From: Streptomyces sp. 15-116A
GTDB taxonomy: Bacteria > Actinomycetota > Actinomycetes > Streptomycetales > Streptomycetaceae
Direction: 5' to 3'
Length of the DNA stretch: 43,405 nucleotides
Assembly (NCBI RefSeq): GCF_025290915.1
Contig: NZ_JAOCQE010000025.1
Coordinates: forward strand, 1 to 43,405
Below, piece by piece: positions 34,859 through 43,187 of this stretch (positions are counted from its first letter, which is position 1; each line of letters opens with the position of its first letter). Below the pieces are notes generated by a model. That model saw only the letters and a list, made by a program, of their open reading frames with translations. It was not told the DNA's origin and did not search any database. The translations under genes were made by a program, and so were the position numbers.

Positions 34859-35332
34859 GTGTGCGAGTACTGCGGATGCCAGGCGCTGGAAACCATCGAC
34901 GAACTGACCCAGGAGCACGACAGGGTCGTCACCCTCATCAGCCAGGTACGCGACGCCCGGCGTGACGGCGCGATCGCCCGGATGGCCGAGCTCGCCCGCG
35001 AGATCACCTCCGTGCTCGGCCCCCACACCCGGGTGGAGGAGCACGGACTGTTCCCGGCCCTGGCCGGGGACTTCCCCGAGCAGATCGCCGCGCTGGAGGA
35101 CGAGCACCGCCGCATCGAAGCGGTGCTGGCCGAGGCGGACGGCCCGTTCCTGACCGACCCCACCTGGCCGGACCGGCTCATCGAGACCCTCGCTCTGCTG
35201 CGCGAGCACATCCTCAAGGAGCAGGACGGCGTCTTCCCGGCCGCGCTCGCCAACCTCGACACCGAACAGTGGGAAGCGGTCGAGAAGGCACGCGCAGAGG
35301 CAGGCAGCACCCTGTCCCGGCCAGCTGCCTGA
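34859..35332 (+). CDS. Hemerythrin-domain protein, single domain
   Basis: A 157-residue helical protein beginning MCEYCGCQALETIDELTQEH, with a Cys cluster (CEYCGC) before the first helix. Di-iron ligands are spaced as in hemerythrins: TQEHDRVV, PHTRVEEHGLFPAL, EDEHRRIEAVL, LREHILKEQDGVFPAAL. It probably binds O2 or NO. The CxxCxC N-terminus is a trait of hemerythrins linked to nitrosative stress in actinomycetes and may bind a metal or Fe-S cluster. GTG at 34859 follows AGGGAGGGG with an 8-base gap. It is 48 bp after narK and probably cotranscribed. Confidence 0.9.
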   Translation: MCEYCGCQALETIDELTQEHDRVVTLISQVRDARRDGAIARMAELAREITSVLGPHTRVEEHGLFPALAGDFPEQIAALEDEHRRIEAVLAEADGPFLTDPTWPDRLIETLALLREHILKEQDGVFPAALANLDTEQWEAVEKARAEAGSTLSRPAA

Positions 35333-35378
35333 CGGTTTCCCCCACTCCCCACCCGCAGCGGACCAGCCGCTGCACCCG

Positions 35379-35408
35379 GCCCGTCCGAGCTCATGTGCCC
35401 GGACGGGC
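35379..35408 (+). terminator. Hairpin after narK-hemerythrin
   Basis: GCCCGTCCG and CGGACGGGC form a perfect 9-bp stem with a 12-base loop, 47 bases after the hemerythrin stop. It separates that transcript from narGHJI operon 2 and also shows that the frame open from 35393 cannot be the true narG start. Confidence 0.55.
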
Positions 35409-35608
35409 GGTCCGGGTTTGACGTGTCTCAGGCGTGGTCGTTCGGAACGCGGGTAGCCGCTTCGGCGCGCAGACGATCTCCACCGGTCGTGCTTTGCACG
35501 ATCGAAGGCGTGGCTGTTGACCACTCGGGGGACGGCAGTCGTATGGTCGTTGCGGCCGGACTCGATCACGACTCGAACGGGCCAGCATGCCCGGGGCGGA
35601 GTGGCACC

Positions 35609-38600
35609 GTGAGCACGGAAACCAGCAAGGCACGAGCGGGCATGGACGGCGAGTTGGCGGAGGCGCTGGTACGCAGCCGCCGCTTCTTCACCAAAGCCGG
35701 AGTCTCTGAAGACCTCCGCTCGCTGCACAAGCGGGGCGGCCGGCAGGCGGACGAGTTCTACCGGGACCGCTGGTCGCACGACAAGGTGGTCCGCTCCACA
35801 CATGGCGTGAACTGCACCGGCTCGTGCTCGTGGAAGGTGTACGTCAAGGACGGCATCATCACCTGGGAGGCCCAGCAGACCGACTACCCGTCGGTTGGCC
35901 CGGACCGTCCCGAGTACGAGCCGCGCGGCTGCCCGCGCGGAGCGGCGTTCTCCTGGTACACGTACTCACCCACCCGGGTGCGCTACCCGTACGTGCGGGG
36001 CGTGCTGCTGCAGATGTACCGGGAGGCCAAGCAGAGGCTGGGCGATCCGGTGGCGGCCTGGGCGGACATCGTCTCCGACCCCGAGCGCGCCCGCCGCTAC
36101 AAGAAGGCGCGCGGCAAGGGCGGCCTGGTGCGGGCAAGCTGGGACGAGGCGATCGAGATGGTCGCCGCCGCCCACGTGCACACGATCAAGGAGTACGGGC
36201 CGGACCGCCTCGCAGGCTTTTCCCCGATCCCGGCGATGTCGATGGTCTCGCACGCGGCCGGCGCCCGCTTCTACTCGCTGCTGGGCGGGGCGATGCTGTC
36301 GTTCTACGACTGGTACGCCGACCTGCCGGTGGCCTCCCCGCAGATGTTCGGCGACCAGACCGACGTACCGGAGTCGGGGGACTGGTGGGACGCCGGCTAT
36401 CTGATCATGTGGGGCTCGAACCTGCCGGTTACCCGTACCCCGGACGCGCACTGGATGGCGGAGGCCCGTTACCGTGGCCAGAAGGTCGTCGCCGTGTCGC
36501 CCGACTACGCGGACAACGTGAAGTTCGCCGACGAGTGGCTCGCCGCCCAGCCCGGCACCGACGGAGCCCTGGCGATGGCCATGGGGCACGTGATCCTCAA
36601 GGAGTTCTTCGTCGACCGGGCCACGCCGTACTTCACCGACTACGTCAAGCAGTACACCGACCTGCCCTTCCTGGTCACCCTCGACGAGGTGGAGCGGGAG
36701 CCGGGCACGTACCGGCCGGGCAAGTTCCTGACCGCCGCCGATCTCGGGGGCGAGCACGCCACGGCCGAGCATGCGGAGTTCCGGACCGTGCTGCTGGACG
36801 CGGCCACGGGGCAGCCGGTGGTGCCGAACGGCACGCTCGGCGACCGCTACGGCGAGGCGGGTGCCGGGAAGTGGAACCTGGACCTCGGCGACACCCGGCC
36901 CCTGCTGTCCGCCGAGGGCGGTGAGGAGGTGCCGGTCGCCGTCGAACTGCCCCGCTTCGACGCCCCTGACGGCAGCGCGGGAACGTTGCGGCGCGGCGTC
37001 CCCGTGCACCGGGTCGCCGGGCGCCTCGTGACGACCGTCTATGACCTGCTGCTGGCCCAGTACGGGGTGGCCCGCGACGGTCTGCCCGGCCAGTGGCCCA
37101 CCGGCTACGACGACGCGACCGAGCCGTACACCCCGGCCTGGCAGGCGGCGATCACCGGAGTGGACGCGGGCAAGGCGGCCCGGATCGCGCGGGAGTTCGC
37201 GGCCAACGCCGAGGAGTCCCGCGGCCGCTCGATGATCATCATGGGGGCCGGGACCAACCACTGGTTCCACTCCGACACGATCTACCGCGCGTTTCTCACC
37301 CTGACGACGCTGACCGGCTGTCAAGGCGTCAACGGCGGCGGCTGGGCCCATTACGTGGGTCAGGAGAAGGTCCGCCCGATCACCGGCTACTCGGCGATCG
37401 CGACCGCCGCGGACTGGAACCGTCCGGCCCGGCTGATGATCCAGACCGCCTACTGGTACCTGCACAGCGGCCAGTTCCGCTACGACCCGTTCTCCGCCGA
37501 CACCCTCGCGGCGGCCGGCGCGGGAGGCCCCTTCGCCGGGAAGTCCACGGCGGACGTGATCGCGCAGTCGGCGCGGATGGGCTGGATGCCGTCCTATCCG
37601 ACGTTCAACCGCAACCCGCTGGACCTGGCCGACGAGGCAGAGGCAGGGGGCCGCCCGGTAGCCGAGCACATCGTCGACGAACTCAAGGCGGGGCGGCTGG
37701 CGTTCGCGGGTGAGGACCCGGACGCGCCCGAGAACTTCCCGCGGGTACTGACCGTGTGGCGGGCCAACCTGCTGGGCTCCTCCGCCAAGGGCAACGAGTA
37801 CTTCCTCAAGCACCTGCTGGGCACCGACTCCTCCGTCCGCGCCACCGAGGCCCCGCCGGACGCCCGACCGAGGGATGTGGTGTGGCGGGAGGAGGCCCCG
37901 GAGGGCAAGCTCGACCTGCTGCTGACCCTGGACTTCCGGATGACCAGCACCACGGTCTTCTCCGATGTGGTGCTGCCGGCCGCGACCTGGTACGAGAAGC
38001 ACGACCTGTCGAGTACGGACATGCACCCGTTCGTGCATGCCTTCAATCCGGCGATCGCGCCGCCGTGGCAGACCCGCACCGACTGGGACGCCTTCCACAC
38101 CCTGGCCAAGGAGTTCAGCCGCCAGGCCGTCGGCCATCTCGGCGTCCGCAAGGATGTGGTGGCGGCCCCGCTGCTGCACGACACCCCGGACGAGCTGGCT
38201 ACTCCGCACGGCCGGGTGCGCGACTGGAAGGCGGGGGAGTGCGAGCCGGTGCCCGGCCGCACCATGCCCAAGCTGATCACCGTTGAACGCGACTACGGTG
38301 CCGTGGCCGAGAAGATGGCCGCGCTCGGCCCGCTGCTGGACAGCCTGGGCGCCACCACCAAGGGCGTCACGTTCAAGGTGGAGCGCGAGCTGGAGTACCT
38401 GCGGCACAAGAACGGCACCGTGCGCGGAGGCGTTGCGGACGGACGGCCCTCGATCGCCAGGGACGTGCACGCCTGCGAGGCGATCCTCGCCATGTCCGGC
38501 ACTACCAACGGCCATCTGGCCACGCAGGGCTTCCACGCCCTCGAAGCCCGTACCGGTCGGCAGTTGGCGGACCTGGCCGCCGAGCACGAGGGCAAACAGA

Positions 38601-39325
38601 TCACCTTCGCCGACACGCAGGCCGCCCCCGTACCCGTCATCACCAGCCCCGAGTGGTCCGGCTCGGAGACAGGCGGCCGTCGCTACTCGCCGTTCACCGT
38701 CAACGTCGAGCGCCTCAAGCCCTGGCACACCCTCACCGGCCGCCAGCACTTCTACCTCGACCACGACTGGATGACCGCGCTCGGCGAGCAACTCCCGGTC
38801 TACCGGCCCCCATTGAACATGGACGCACTGTTCGACGAACCGCGCCTGGGGGAGGTCGGAGAACTGGGCGTGACAGTCCGCTATCTCACCCCGCACAACA
38901 AGTGGTCCATCCACTCCGAGTACCAGGACAACCTGTTCATGCTCTCCCTGTCCCGGGGCGGGCCGACGATCTGGATGAGCACGCAGGACGCGGCCAAGGT
39001 CGGTGTCAAGGACAACGACTGGGTCGAGGCGGTGAACCGCAACGGCGTGGTCGCCGCCCGCGCGGTCGTCTCGCACCGGATGCCGGAGGGCACCGTCTAC
39101 ATGCACCACGCCCAGGACCGTCTCATCGACGTCCCCCGCACCGAGACCTCCGGCCGGCGCGGCGGAATCCACAACTCCCTGACCCGCCTGCTGATCAAGC
39201 CCAGCCACCTCATCGGCGGCTACGCCCAGTTGTCGTACGCCTTCAATTACCTCGGCCCGACCGGCAACCAGCGCGACGAGGTCACCGTCATCCGCCGCCG
39301 CGCGAACCAGGAGGTGACGTACTGA
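35609..39325 (+). CDS. narG: Respiratory nitrate reductase alpha subunit, operon 2
   Basis: Second catalytic nitrate reductase subunit, 1238 residues from the GTG chosen here. FS0 ligands are His65, Cys69 and Cys73 in HGVNCTGSCSW. Other hallmarks are EPRGCPRGAAFSWY, FYDWYADLPVASPQ (with the molybdenum Asp), GDQTDVPESGDWW, GCQGVNGGGWAHYVGQEK and VLPAATWYEKHDLSSTDMHP. The frame is open from 35393, but the terminator-like hairpin at 35379-35408 and lack of similarity argue for GTG at 35609, with GGCGGAG 8 bases upstream; ATG at 35642 is possible. The N-terminus keeps a twin-arginine-like RSRRFF. It is a close paralogue of the gene at 20805, differing mainly in the first 50 residues and in scattered surface loops. 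I see no clear DevR box in its upstream region. Confidence 0.95.
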   Translation: MSTETSKARAGMDGELAEALVRSRRFFTKAGVSEDLRSLHKRGGRQADEFYRDRWSHDKVVRSTHGVNCTGSCSWKVYVKDGIITWEAQQTDYPSVGPDRPEYEPRGCPRGAAFSWYTYSPTRVRYPYVRGVLLQMYREAKQRLGDPVAAWADIVSDPERARRYKKARGKGGLVRASWDEAIEMVAAAHVHTIKEYGPDRLAGFSPIPAMSMVSHAAGARFYSLLGGAMLSFYDWYADLPVASPQMFGDQTDVPESGDWWDAGYLIMWGSNLPVTRTPDAHWMAEARYRGQKVVAVSPDYADNVKFADEWLAAQPGTDGALAMAMGHVILKEFFVDRATPYFTDYVKQYTDLPFLVTLDEVEREPGTYRPGKFLTAADLGGEHATAEHAEFRTVLLDAATGQPVVPNGTLGDRYGEAGAGKWNLDLGDTRPLLSAEGGEEVPVAVELPRFDAPDGSAGTLRRGVPVHRVAGRLVTTVYDLLLAQYGVARDGLPGQWPTGYDDATEPYTPAWQAAITGVDAGKAARIAREFAANAEESRGRSMIIMGAGTNHWFHSDTIYRAFLTLTTLTGCQGVNGGGWAHYVGQEKVRPITGYSAIATAADWNRPARLMIQTAYWYLHSGQFRYDPFSADTLAAAGAGGPFAGKSTADVIAQSARMGWMPSYPTFNRNPLDLADEAEAGGRPVAEHIVDELKAGRLAFAGEDPDAPENFPRVLTVWRANLLGSSAKGNEYFLKHLLGTDSSVRATEAPPDARPRDVVWREEAPEGKLDLLLTLDFRMTSTTVFSDVVLPAATWYEKHDLSSTDMHPFVHAFNPAIAPPWQTRTDWDAFHTLAKEFSRQAVGHLGVRKDVVAAPLLHDTPDELATPHGRVRDWKAGECEPVPGRTMPKLITVERDYGAVAEKMAALGPLLDSLGATTKGVTFKVERELEYLRHKNGTVRGGVADGRPSIARDVHACEAILAMSGTTNGHLATQGFHALEARTGRQLADLAAEHEGKQITFADTQAAPVPVITSPEWSGSETGGRRYSPFTVNVERLKPWHTLTGRQHFYLDHDWMTALGEQLPVYRPPLNMDALFDEPRLGEVGELGVTVRYLTPHNKWSIHSEYQDNLFMLSLSRGGPTIWMSTQDAAKVGVKDNDWVEAVNRNGVVAARAVVSHRMPEGTVYMHHAQDRLIDVPRTETSGRRGGIHNSLTRLLIKPSHLIGGYAQLSYAFNYLGPTGNQRDEVTVIRRRANQEVTY

Positions 39326-41028
39326 TGCGCGTGATGGCCCAGATGGCGATGGTGATGAACCTCGACAAGTGCATCGGCTGCCACACCTGCTCGGTCACCT
39401 GCAAACAGGCGTGGACCAACCGCACCGGCGTCGAATATGTCTGGTTCAACAACGTCGAGACCCGCCCCGGGCAGGGCTATCCGCGCCGCTACGAGGACCA
39501 GGAGACGTGGCGCGGCGGCTGGGAGCTGAACAAGCGGGGCAACCTCGCGCTGAAGGCCGGTGGCCGGTTCAAGAAGCTGATCCAGATCTTCTCCAACCCG
39601 GTGCTGCCGTCCCTCGACGACTACTACGAGCCCTGGACCTACGACTACGAGACCCTGACGAACGCCCCGCTGCAGGACCACACCCCGGTCGCCCGCCCCA
39701 AGTCCCTGATCTCGGGGAAGGACATGAAGATCTCCTGGTCGGCGAACTGGGACGACGACCTCGGCGGATCGGCCGCGACGAGCGAGCGGGACGTCCTGCT
39801 GAACGAGGTCTCCGAGAAGATCAAGTTCGAGTTCGAGCAGACCTTCATGTTCTACCTGCCGCGCATCTGCGAGCACTGCCTCAACCCGTCCTGCGCGGCC
39901 TCCTGCCCATCCGGCGCGATCTACAAGCGCGAGGAGGACGGCATCGTCCTCGTCGACCAGGACCGCTGCCGCGGCTGGCGGATGTGCGTGACCGGATGCC
40001 CGTACAAGAAGGTCTACTTCAACCACCGCACCGGCAAGGCCGAGAAGTGCACCTTCTGCTTCCCGCGGGTCGAGGTCGGTCTGCCCACCGTCTGCTCCGA
40101 GACCTGCGTCGGACGGCTGCGCTACATCGGCCTCGTCCTCTACGACGCCGACAAGGTGCTGGAAGCGGCCTCCACCCCCGACGACACCGGCTTGTACGAG
40201 GCCCAGCGGCAGGTCTTCCTCGACCCGGACGATCCCGCCGTCGTACGGGAGGCGGAGCGGGCGGGCATCCCACGGGACTGGATCGAAGCGGCGCAGCGTT
40301 CCCCGATCCACGCCCTGATCAACACCTACAAGGTGGCCCTGCCGCTGCACCCGGAGTACCGGACGATGCCCATGGTCTGGTACATCCCGCCGCTGTCCCC
40401 GGTCGTCGACGCGGTCCGCGACACCGGCCAGGACGCCGAGGACCACCACAACCTCTTCGCCGCCGTCGACGCCCTGCGCATCCCCGTCGACTACCTCGCC
40501 CAGCTGTTCACCGCGGGCGACCCCGCCCCGGTCGACCGCGTGCTGCGGCGGCTGGCCGCGATGCGCTCGTACATGCGGGACATCAACCTCGGCCGGGAAC
40601 CGAACGACACCATCCCCAAGTCGGTCGGCATGTCCGGCGAGCAGCTCTACGACATGTACCGGCTGCTGGCGCTGGCCAAGTACGACGAGCGGTACGTCAT
40701 CCCGCCCGCCCATGCCGAACAGGCGCACAAGCTGGAGGAGCTGGCCACGGAGTGCAGCCTGAACTACGAGGGCGGCCCCGGCATGGGCGGCTCCGGACCG
40801 TTCGGGGAGACCTCCGGCGGCGCGGCGCCCATCGCGGTGGAGAACTTCCACGCCCTGCGCGACCGGCAAACCTCTGACACCCCGGCCACGCCGGACGACA
40901 AGGCCACTCGCGTCAACCTCCTCAACTGGGACGGCAAGGGCTCCCCGCCCGGCCTGTTCCCGGAGAAACCGTCAGCCAACGGCGACGGCAGCATCGACCG
41001 TGGTGGGGAGGTCGAGCCGAAGCCATGA
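39325..41028 (+). CDS. narH: Respiratory nitrate reductase beta subunit, operon 2
   Basis: Iron-sulfur subunit, 567 residues, starting on the narG stop (TGATG). Cysteine groups: KCIGCHTCSVTCKQAW, CEHCLNPSCAASCPSG, CRGWRMCVTGCPYKK and KCTFCFPRVEVGLPTVC, which bind three 4Fe-4S and one 3Fe-4S cluster. It carries a C-terminal tail of about 59 extra residues (from about 505) with NFHALRDRQTSDTP and RVNLLNWDGKGSPPGLFPE, absent from copy 1. That tail is common in streptomycete NarH proteins, so copy 1 appears to have lost it. Confidence 0.96.
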   Translation: MRVMAQMAMVMNLDKCIGCHTCSVTCKQAWTNRTGVEYVWFNNVETRPGQGYPRRYEDQETWRGGWELNKRGNLALKAGGRFKKLIQIFSNPVLPSLDDYYEPWTYDYETLTNAPLQDHTPVARPKSLISGKDMKISWSANWDDDLGGSAATSERDVLLNEVSEKIKFEFEQTFMFYLPRICEHCLNPSCAASCPSGAIYKREEDGIVLVDQDRCRGWRMCVTGCPYKKVYFNHRTGKAEKCTFCFPRVEVGLPTVCSETCVGRLRYIGLVLYDADKVLEAASTPDDTGLYEAQRQVFLDPDDPAVVREAERAGIPRDWIEAAQRSPIHALINTYKVALPLHPEYRTMPMVWYIPPLSPVVDAVRDTGQDAEDHHNLFAAVDALRIPVDYLAQLFTAGDPAPVDRVLRRLAAMRSYMRDINLGREPNDTIPKSVGMSGEQLYDMYRLLALAKYDERYVIPPAHAEQAHKLEELATECSLNYEGGPGMGGSGPFGETSGGAAPIAVENFHALRDRQTSDTPATPDDKATRVNLLNWDGKGSPPGLFPEKPSANGDGSIDRGGEVEPKP

Positions 41029-41696
41029 ACATCCTCAAGAAAAAGGCCGCACGTACGGCCGGTACCGAGCCCTGGCATCCCTACGCCTGGCAGGCCCAGT
41101 CCCTGCTGCTCGCCTACCCCGACGAGCAGTTCGCCCAGCGCCTGGCCCTGGCCGGCCATGTTGCTTCCACCCTGCCGGAACCGGTCGCCCACCCCCTGCT
41201 CCGCTTCACCACACACGCCGAGCAGACCACGCCCGCCGACCTGGCCACTGCCTACGTCGCCACCTTCGACCACCGCAAACGCTGCTGCCCGTACCTGACG
41301 TACTACGCGCACGGCGACACCCGCAAGCGCGGCCTCGGCCTGCTGCGGCTGAAGCAGACCTACACCGCGGCGGGCTGGCGTCTGGCCGACGACGAGCTGC
41401 CCGATCACCTCGCCGTCGTCCTCGAGTTCGCCGCCACCGACCCGGGCGCGGGGGCGCGGCTGCTCACTGAACACCGGGCCGGCCTGGAGCTGTTGCGCCT
41501 GGCTCTGAACGACGACGGCTCACCCTGGGCCCTTGTGCTGGACTCCGTCTCGGCCACCCTTCCCGCCCTCGCGGGCGACGACCGCGAAGCCGTCGCCCGC
41601 CTCGCCGCCCAGGGGCCGCCCGAGGAACAGGTCGGTCTCGACCCGTACGCATCCCCTGTGTTCCTGCCCGACCCCGTCGTAGGAGGTCCCCGATGA
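41025..41696 (+). CDS. narJ: Nitrate reductase assembly chaperone, operon 2
   Basis: A 223-residue NarJ/TorD-type chaperone for cofactor insertion into NarG. It shows WQAQSLLLAYPDEQFAQRL, YVATFDHRKRCCPYLTYYAH, GDTRKRGLGLLRLKQTYTAA and ELPDHLAVVLEFAATDPG. It starts within the narH stop (ATGA) and ends in the narI start. Shorter than copy 1 by 37 residues, mostly at both ends; the Arg-rich N-terminus and Pro-rich C-terminus of copy 1 are missing. Confidence 0.94.
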   Translation: MNILKKKAARTAGTEPWHPYAWQAQSLLLAYPDEQFAQRLALAGHVASTLPEPVAHPLLRFTTHAEQTTPADLATAYVATFDHRKRCCPYLTYYAHGDTRKRGLGLLRLKQTYTAAGWRLADDELPDHLAVVLEFAATDPGAGARLLTEHRAGLELLRLALNDDGSPWALVLDSVSATLPALAGDDREAVARLAAQGPPEEQVGLDPYASPVFLPDPVVGGPR

Positions 41697-42460
41697 CCGC
41701 GCCGGCACAGCCCCTGACCCTGGCGGCGGAGGCCGGCACCGGGGGCATCCTGCTGTGGGTCGCCCTGCCCTACGTGTGCCTCGCCGTCTTCGTCCTGGGC
41801 CACGTCTGGCGTTACCGCTATGACAAATTCGGCTGGACCACCCGCTCCTCCCAGCTGTACGAGAACCGGCTGCTGCGCATCGGCAGCCCGCTGTTCCACT
41901 TCGGCATCCTCGTCGTCCTCATCGGCCACATCGGCGGCCTGGTCATCCCCAAGAGCTGGACCGAGGCAGCCGGGATCAGCGAGCACACGTACCACATCGG
42001 CGCGGTCGTCCTCGGCACCATCGCGGGCGCCGCCACGCTCGGCGGGCTGGCCATCCTGATCTACCGGCGCCGCACCGTCGGCCCGGTGTTCTCCGCCACC
42101 ACCCGCAACGACAAGGCCATGTACGTCTCCCTGACCGTGACCATCGTGCTCGGCCTGGCCGCCACGGTGGCTGCGAACGTCGTCGGCGGCGGCTACGACT
42201 ACCGCGAGACCATCTCCCCGTGGTTCCGCTCCATCTTCTACTTCCAGCCCGACCCGGATCTGATGACCGGCGCCCCGGTGCTGTTCCAGCTCCACGCGAT
42301 CAGTGCCCTGCTGCTGTTCGCCGCCTGGCCGTTCACGCGACTCGTGCACATGCTCACCGCACCGCTGGGCTACCTGACCCGCCCCTACATCGTCTACCGC
42401 AGCCGGGATACCCGCCTCGGTGCCCGCCCACCGCGCCGCGGCTGGGAACGCGTGGGGTGA
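41693..42460 (+). CDS. narI: Respiratory nitrate reductase gamma subunit (cytochrome b), operon 2
   Basis: Membrane quinol-oxidising subunit, 255 residues, five helices. Candidate heme ligands lie in GHVWRYRYDKFGW, SPLFHFGILVVLIGHIGGLV and LHAISALLLFAAWPFTRLVH. AGGAGG is 5-6 bases before the ATG, which also overlaps the narJ stop. It closes the operon; unlike operon 1, no VKOR gene follows, only a hairpin and a gene remnant on the other strand. Confidence 0.95.
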   Translation: MTAPAQPLTLAAEAGTGGILLWVALPYVCLAVFVLGHVWRYRYDKFGWTTRSSQLYENRLLRIGSPLFHFGILVVLIGHIGGLVIPKSWTEAAGISEHTYHIGAVVLGTIAGAATLGGLAILIYRRRTVGPVFSATTRNDKAMYVSLTVTIVLGLAATVAANVVGGGYDYRETISPWFRSIFYFQPDPDLMTGAPVLFQLHAISALLLFAAWPFTRLVHMLTAPLGYLTRPYIVYRSRDTRLGARPPRRGWERVG

Positions 42461-42487
42461 CGAGCGGCCGGTCCCACCACCGCCGAC

Positions 42488-42501
42488 GGGACTTTAGGGG
42501 A
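42488..42501. promoter_or_regulatory. Half of a DosR-like box
   Basis: GGGACTTTAGGGGA has the exact left arm and centre of the mycobacterial DosR box (GGGACTWWAG), but the right arm is not complementary. It lies between narI and a terminator-like hairpin, so it is probably not an active promoter element. Confidence 0.2.
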
Positions 42502-42552
42502 TCTCCGGCTCTCTGACCGGGGAGCGGGAACTGACCGCCCATGGCCATGCCG

Positions 42553-42578
42553 ACGGCCCGGCTGCTGAGCCGGGCCGT
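42553..42578. terminator. Terminator hairpin after narGHJI operon 2
   Basis: ACGGCCCGGCT and AGCCGGGCCGT form a perfect 11-bp stem with loop GCTG. It lies 92 bases after the narI stop and 26 bases after the end of the minus-strand remnant, so it could serve both directions. Confidence 0.65.
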
Positions 42579-42604
42579 GCGGATGACAGGTTCGGGGTCG
42601 GGCC

Positions 42605-42901
42605 CTACCAGTGGCCGAGGACCTTCAGCCACAGGGCGCCCACGCCCATCCAGATGACGATGTTGGCGAGCGCAGTGGCCAGGCGGGTGCGCCACCATTC
42701 GGCGAGGGTGACGTAGCCGGCGCCGAAGTGGAGGGGGGCCGGGCCGGAGGCGTAGCTGGTGAGGCCGCCGTACAGGGAGCTGATGAAGCCCAGCACGAGG
42801 GCGGCCATCACCGGAGGCGCCCCGGTGGCGACGGCGGCTGCGGGGAAGGCGGCGTACATCGCGGCCCCGTGCGCGGTGTTGGAGGCGAACAGGTAGTAGT
42901 T
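42605..42901 (-). pseudogene. C-terminal remnant of a DASS-family anion transporter
   Basis: The minus strand reads NYYLFASNTAHGAAMYAAFP, then LGFISSLYGGLTSYASGPAP, LHFGAGYVTLAEWW and IVIWMGVGALWLKVLGHW before a TAG. This is the end of a divalent anion:sodium symporter (2-oxoglutarate/malate or dicarboxylate type). An in-frame TGA at 42902-42904 closes the frame directly upstream, so about three quarters of the gene is gone. The similarity runs right up to the stop, which suggests a clean deletion point there. It is not expected to function. Confidence 0.75.
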
Positions 42902-43032
42902 TCATCGCCCACTCTCTGGACAGGGCTCGACCCCGCTCCCCGCGCGCTGCGGCGCCGGAAGGGGGCGAGCGTTCCCCTCCACGGTCGGGGACACAAGTGG
43001 TGCGTGGGATCGGGCGTTCGGCCTCAGGAGTT

Positions 43033-43046
43033 AGGCCCACCGGCCC
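43033..43046. promoter_or_regulatory. Candidate DevR/OsdR-type box near the window end
   Basis: AGGCCCACCGGCCC has one mismatch to GGGCC-N4-GGCCC. It lies in the 286-bp gap between the DASS remnant and the histidine kinase end, with no intact gene downstream of it, so it may be left over from the deleted gene. The rest of the gap (42905-43187) shows nothing coding that I can support. Confidence 0.35.
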
Positions 43047-43187
43047 CATTGGCAGGGCCGGTACAGCCCCCGGGCACACCCACCGCCCGCGCGGCGCCTG
43101 TCCGTTCGGCACGGGACCCGGTCTGTCCGTCCTCGGTCGCCGCCGCGGGCTGCCTTCCTGAGCGCCCTGACTGCCCCACCACGAGGC

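Noticed and set aside
35966..39208. 1080-codon minus-strand open frame opposite narG of operon 2
   Set aside because: Antisense shadow of a well-supported gene; composition is that of a reversed high-GC coding strand.
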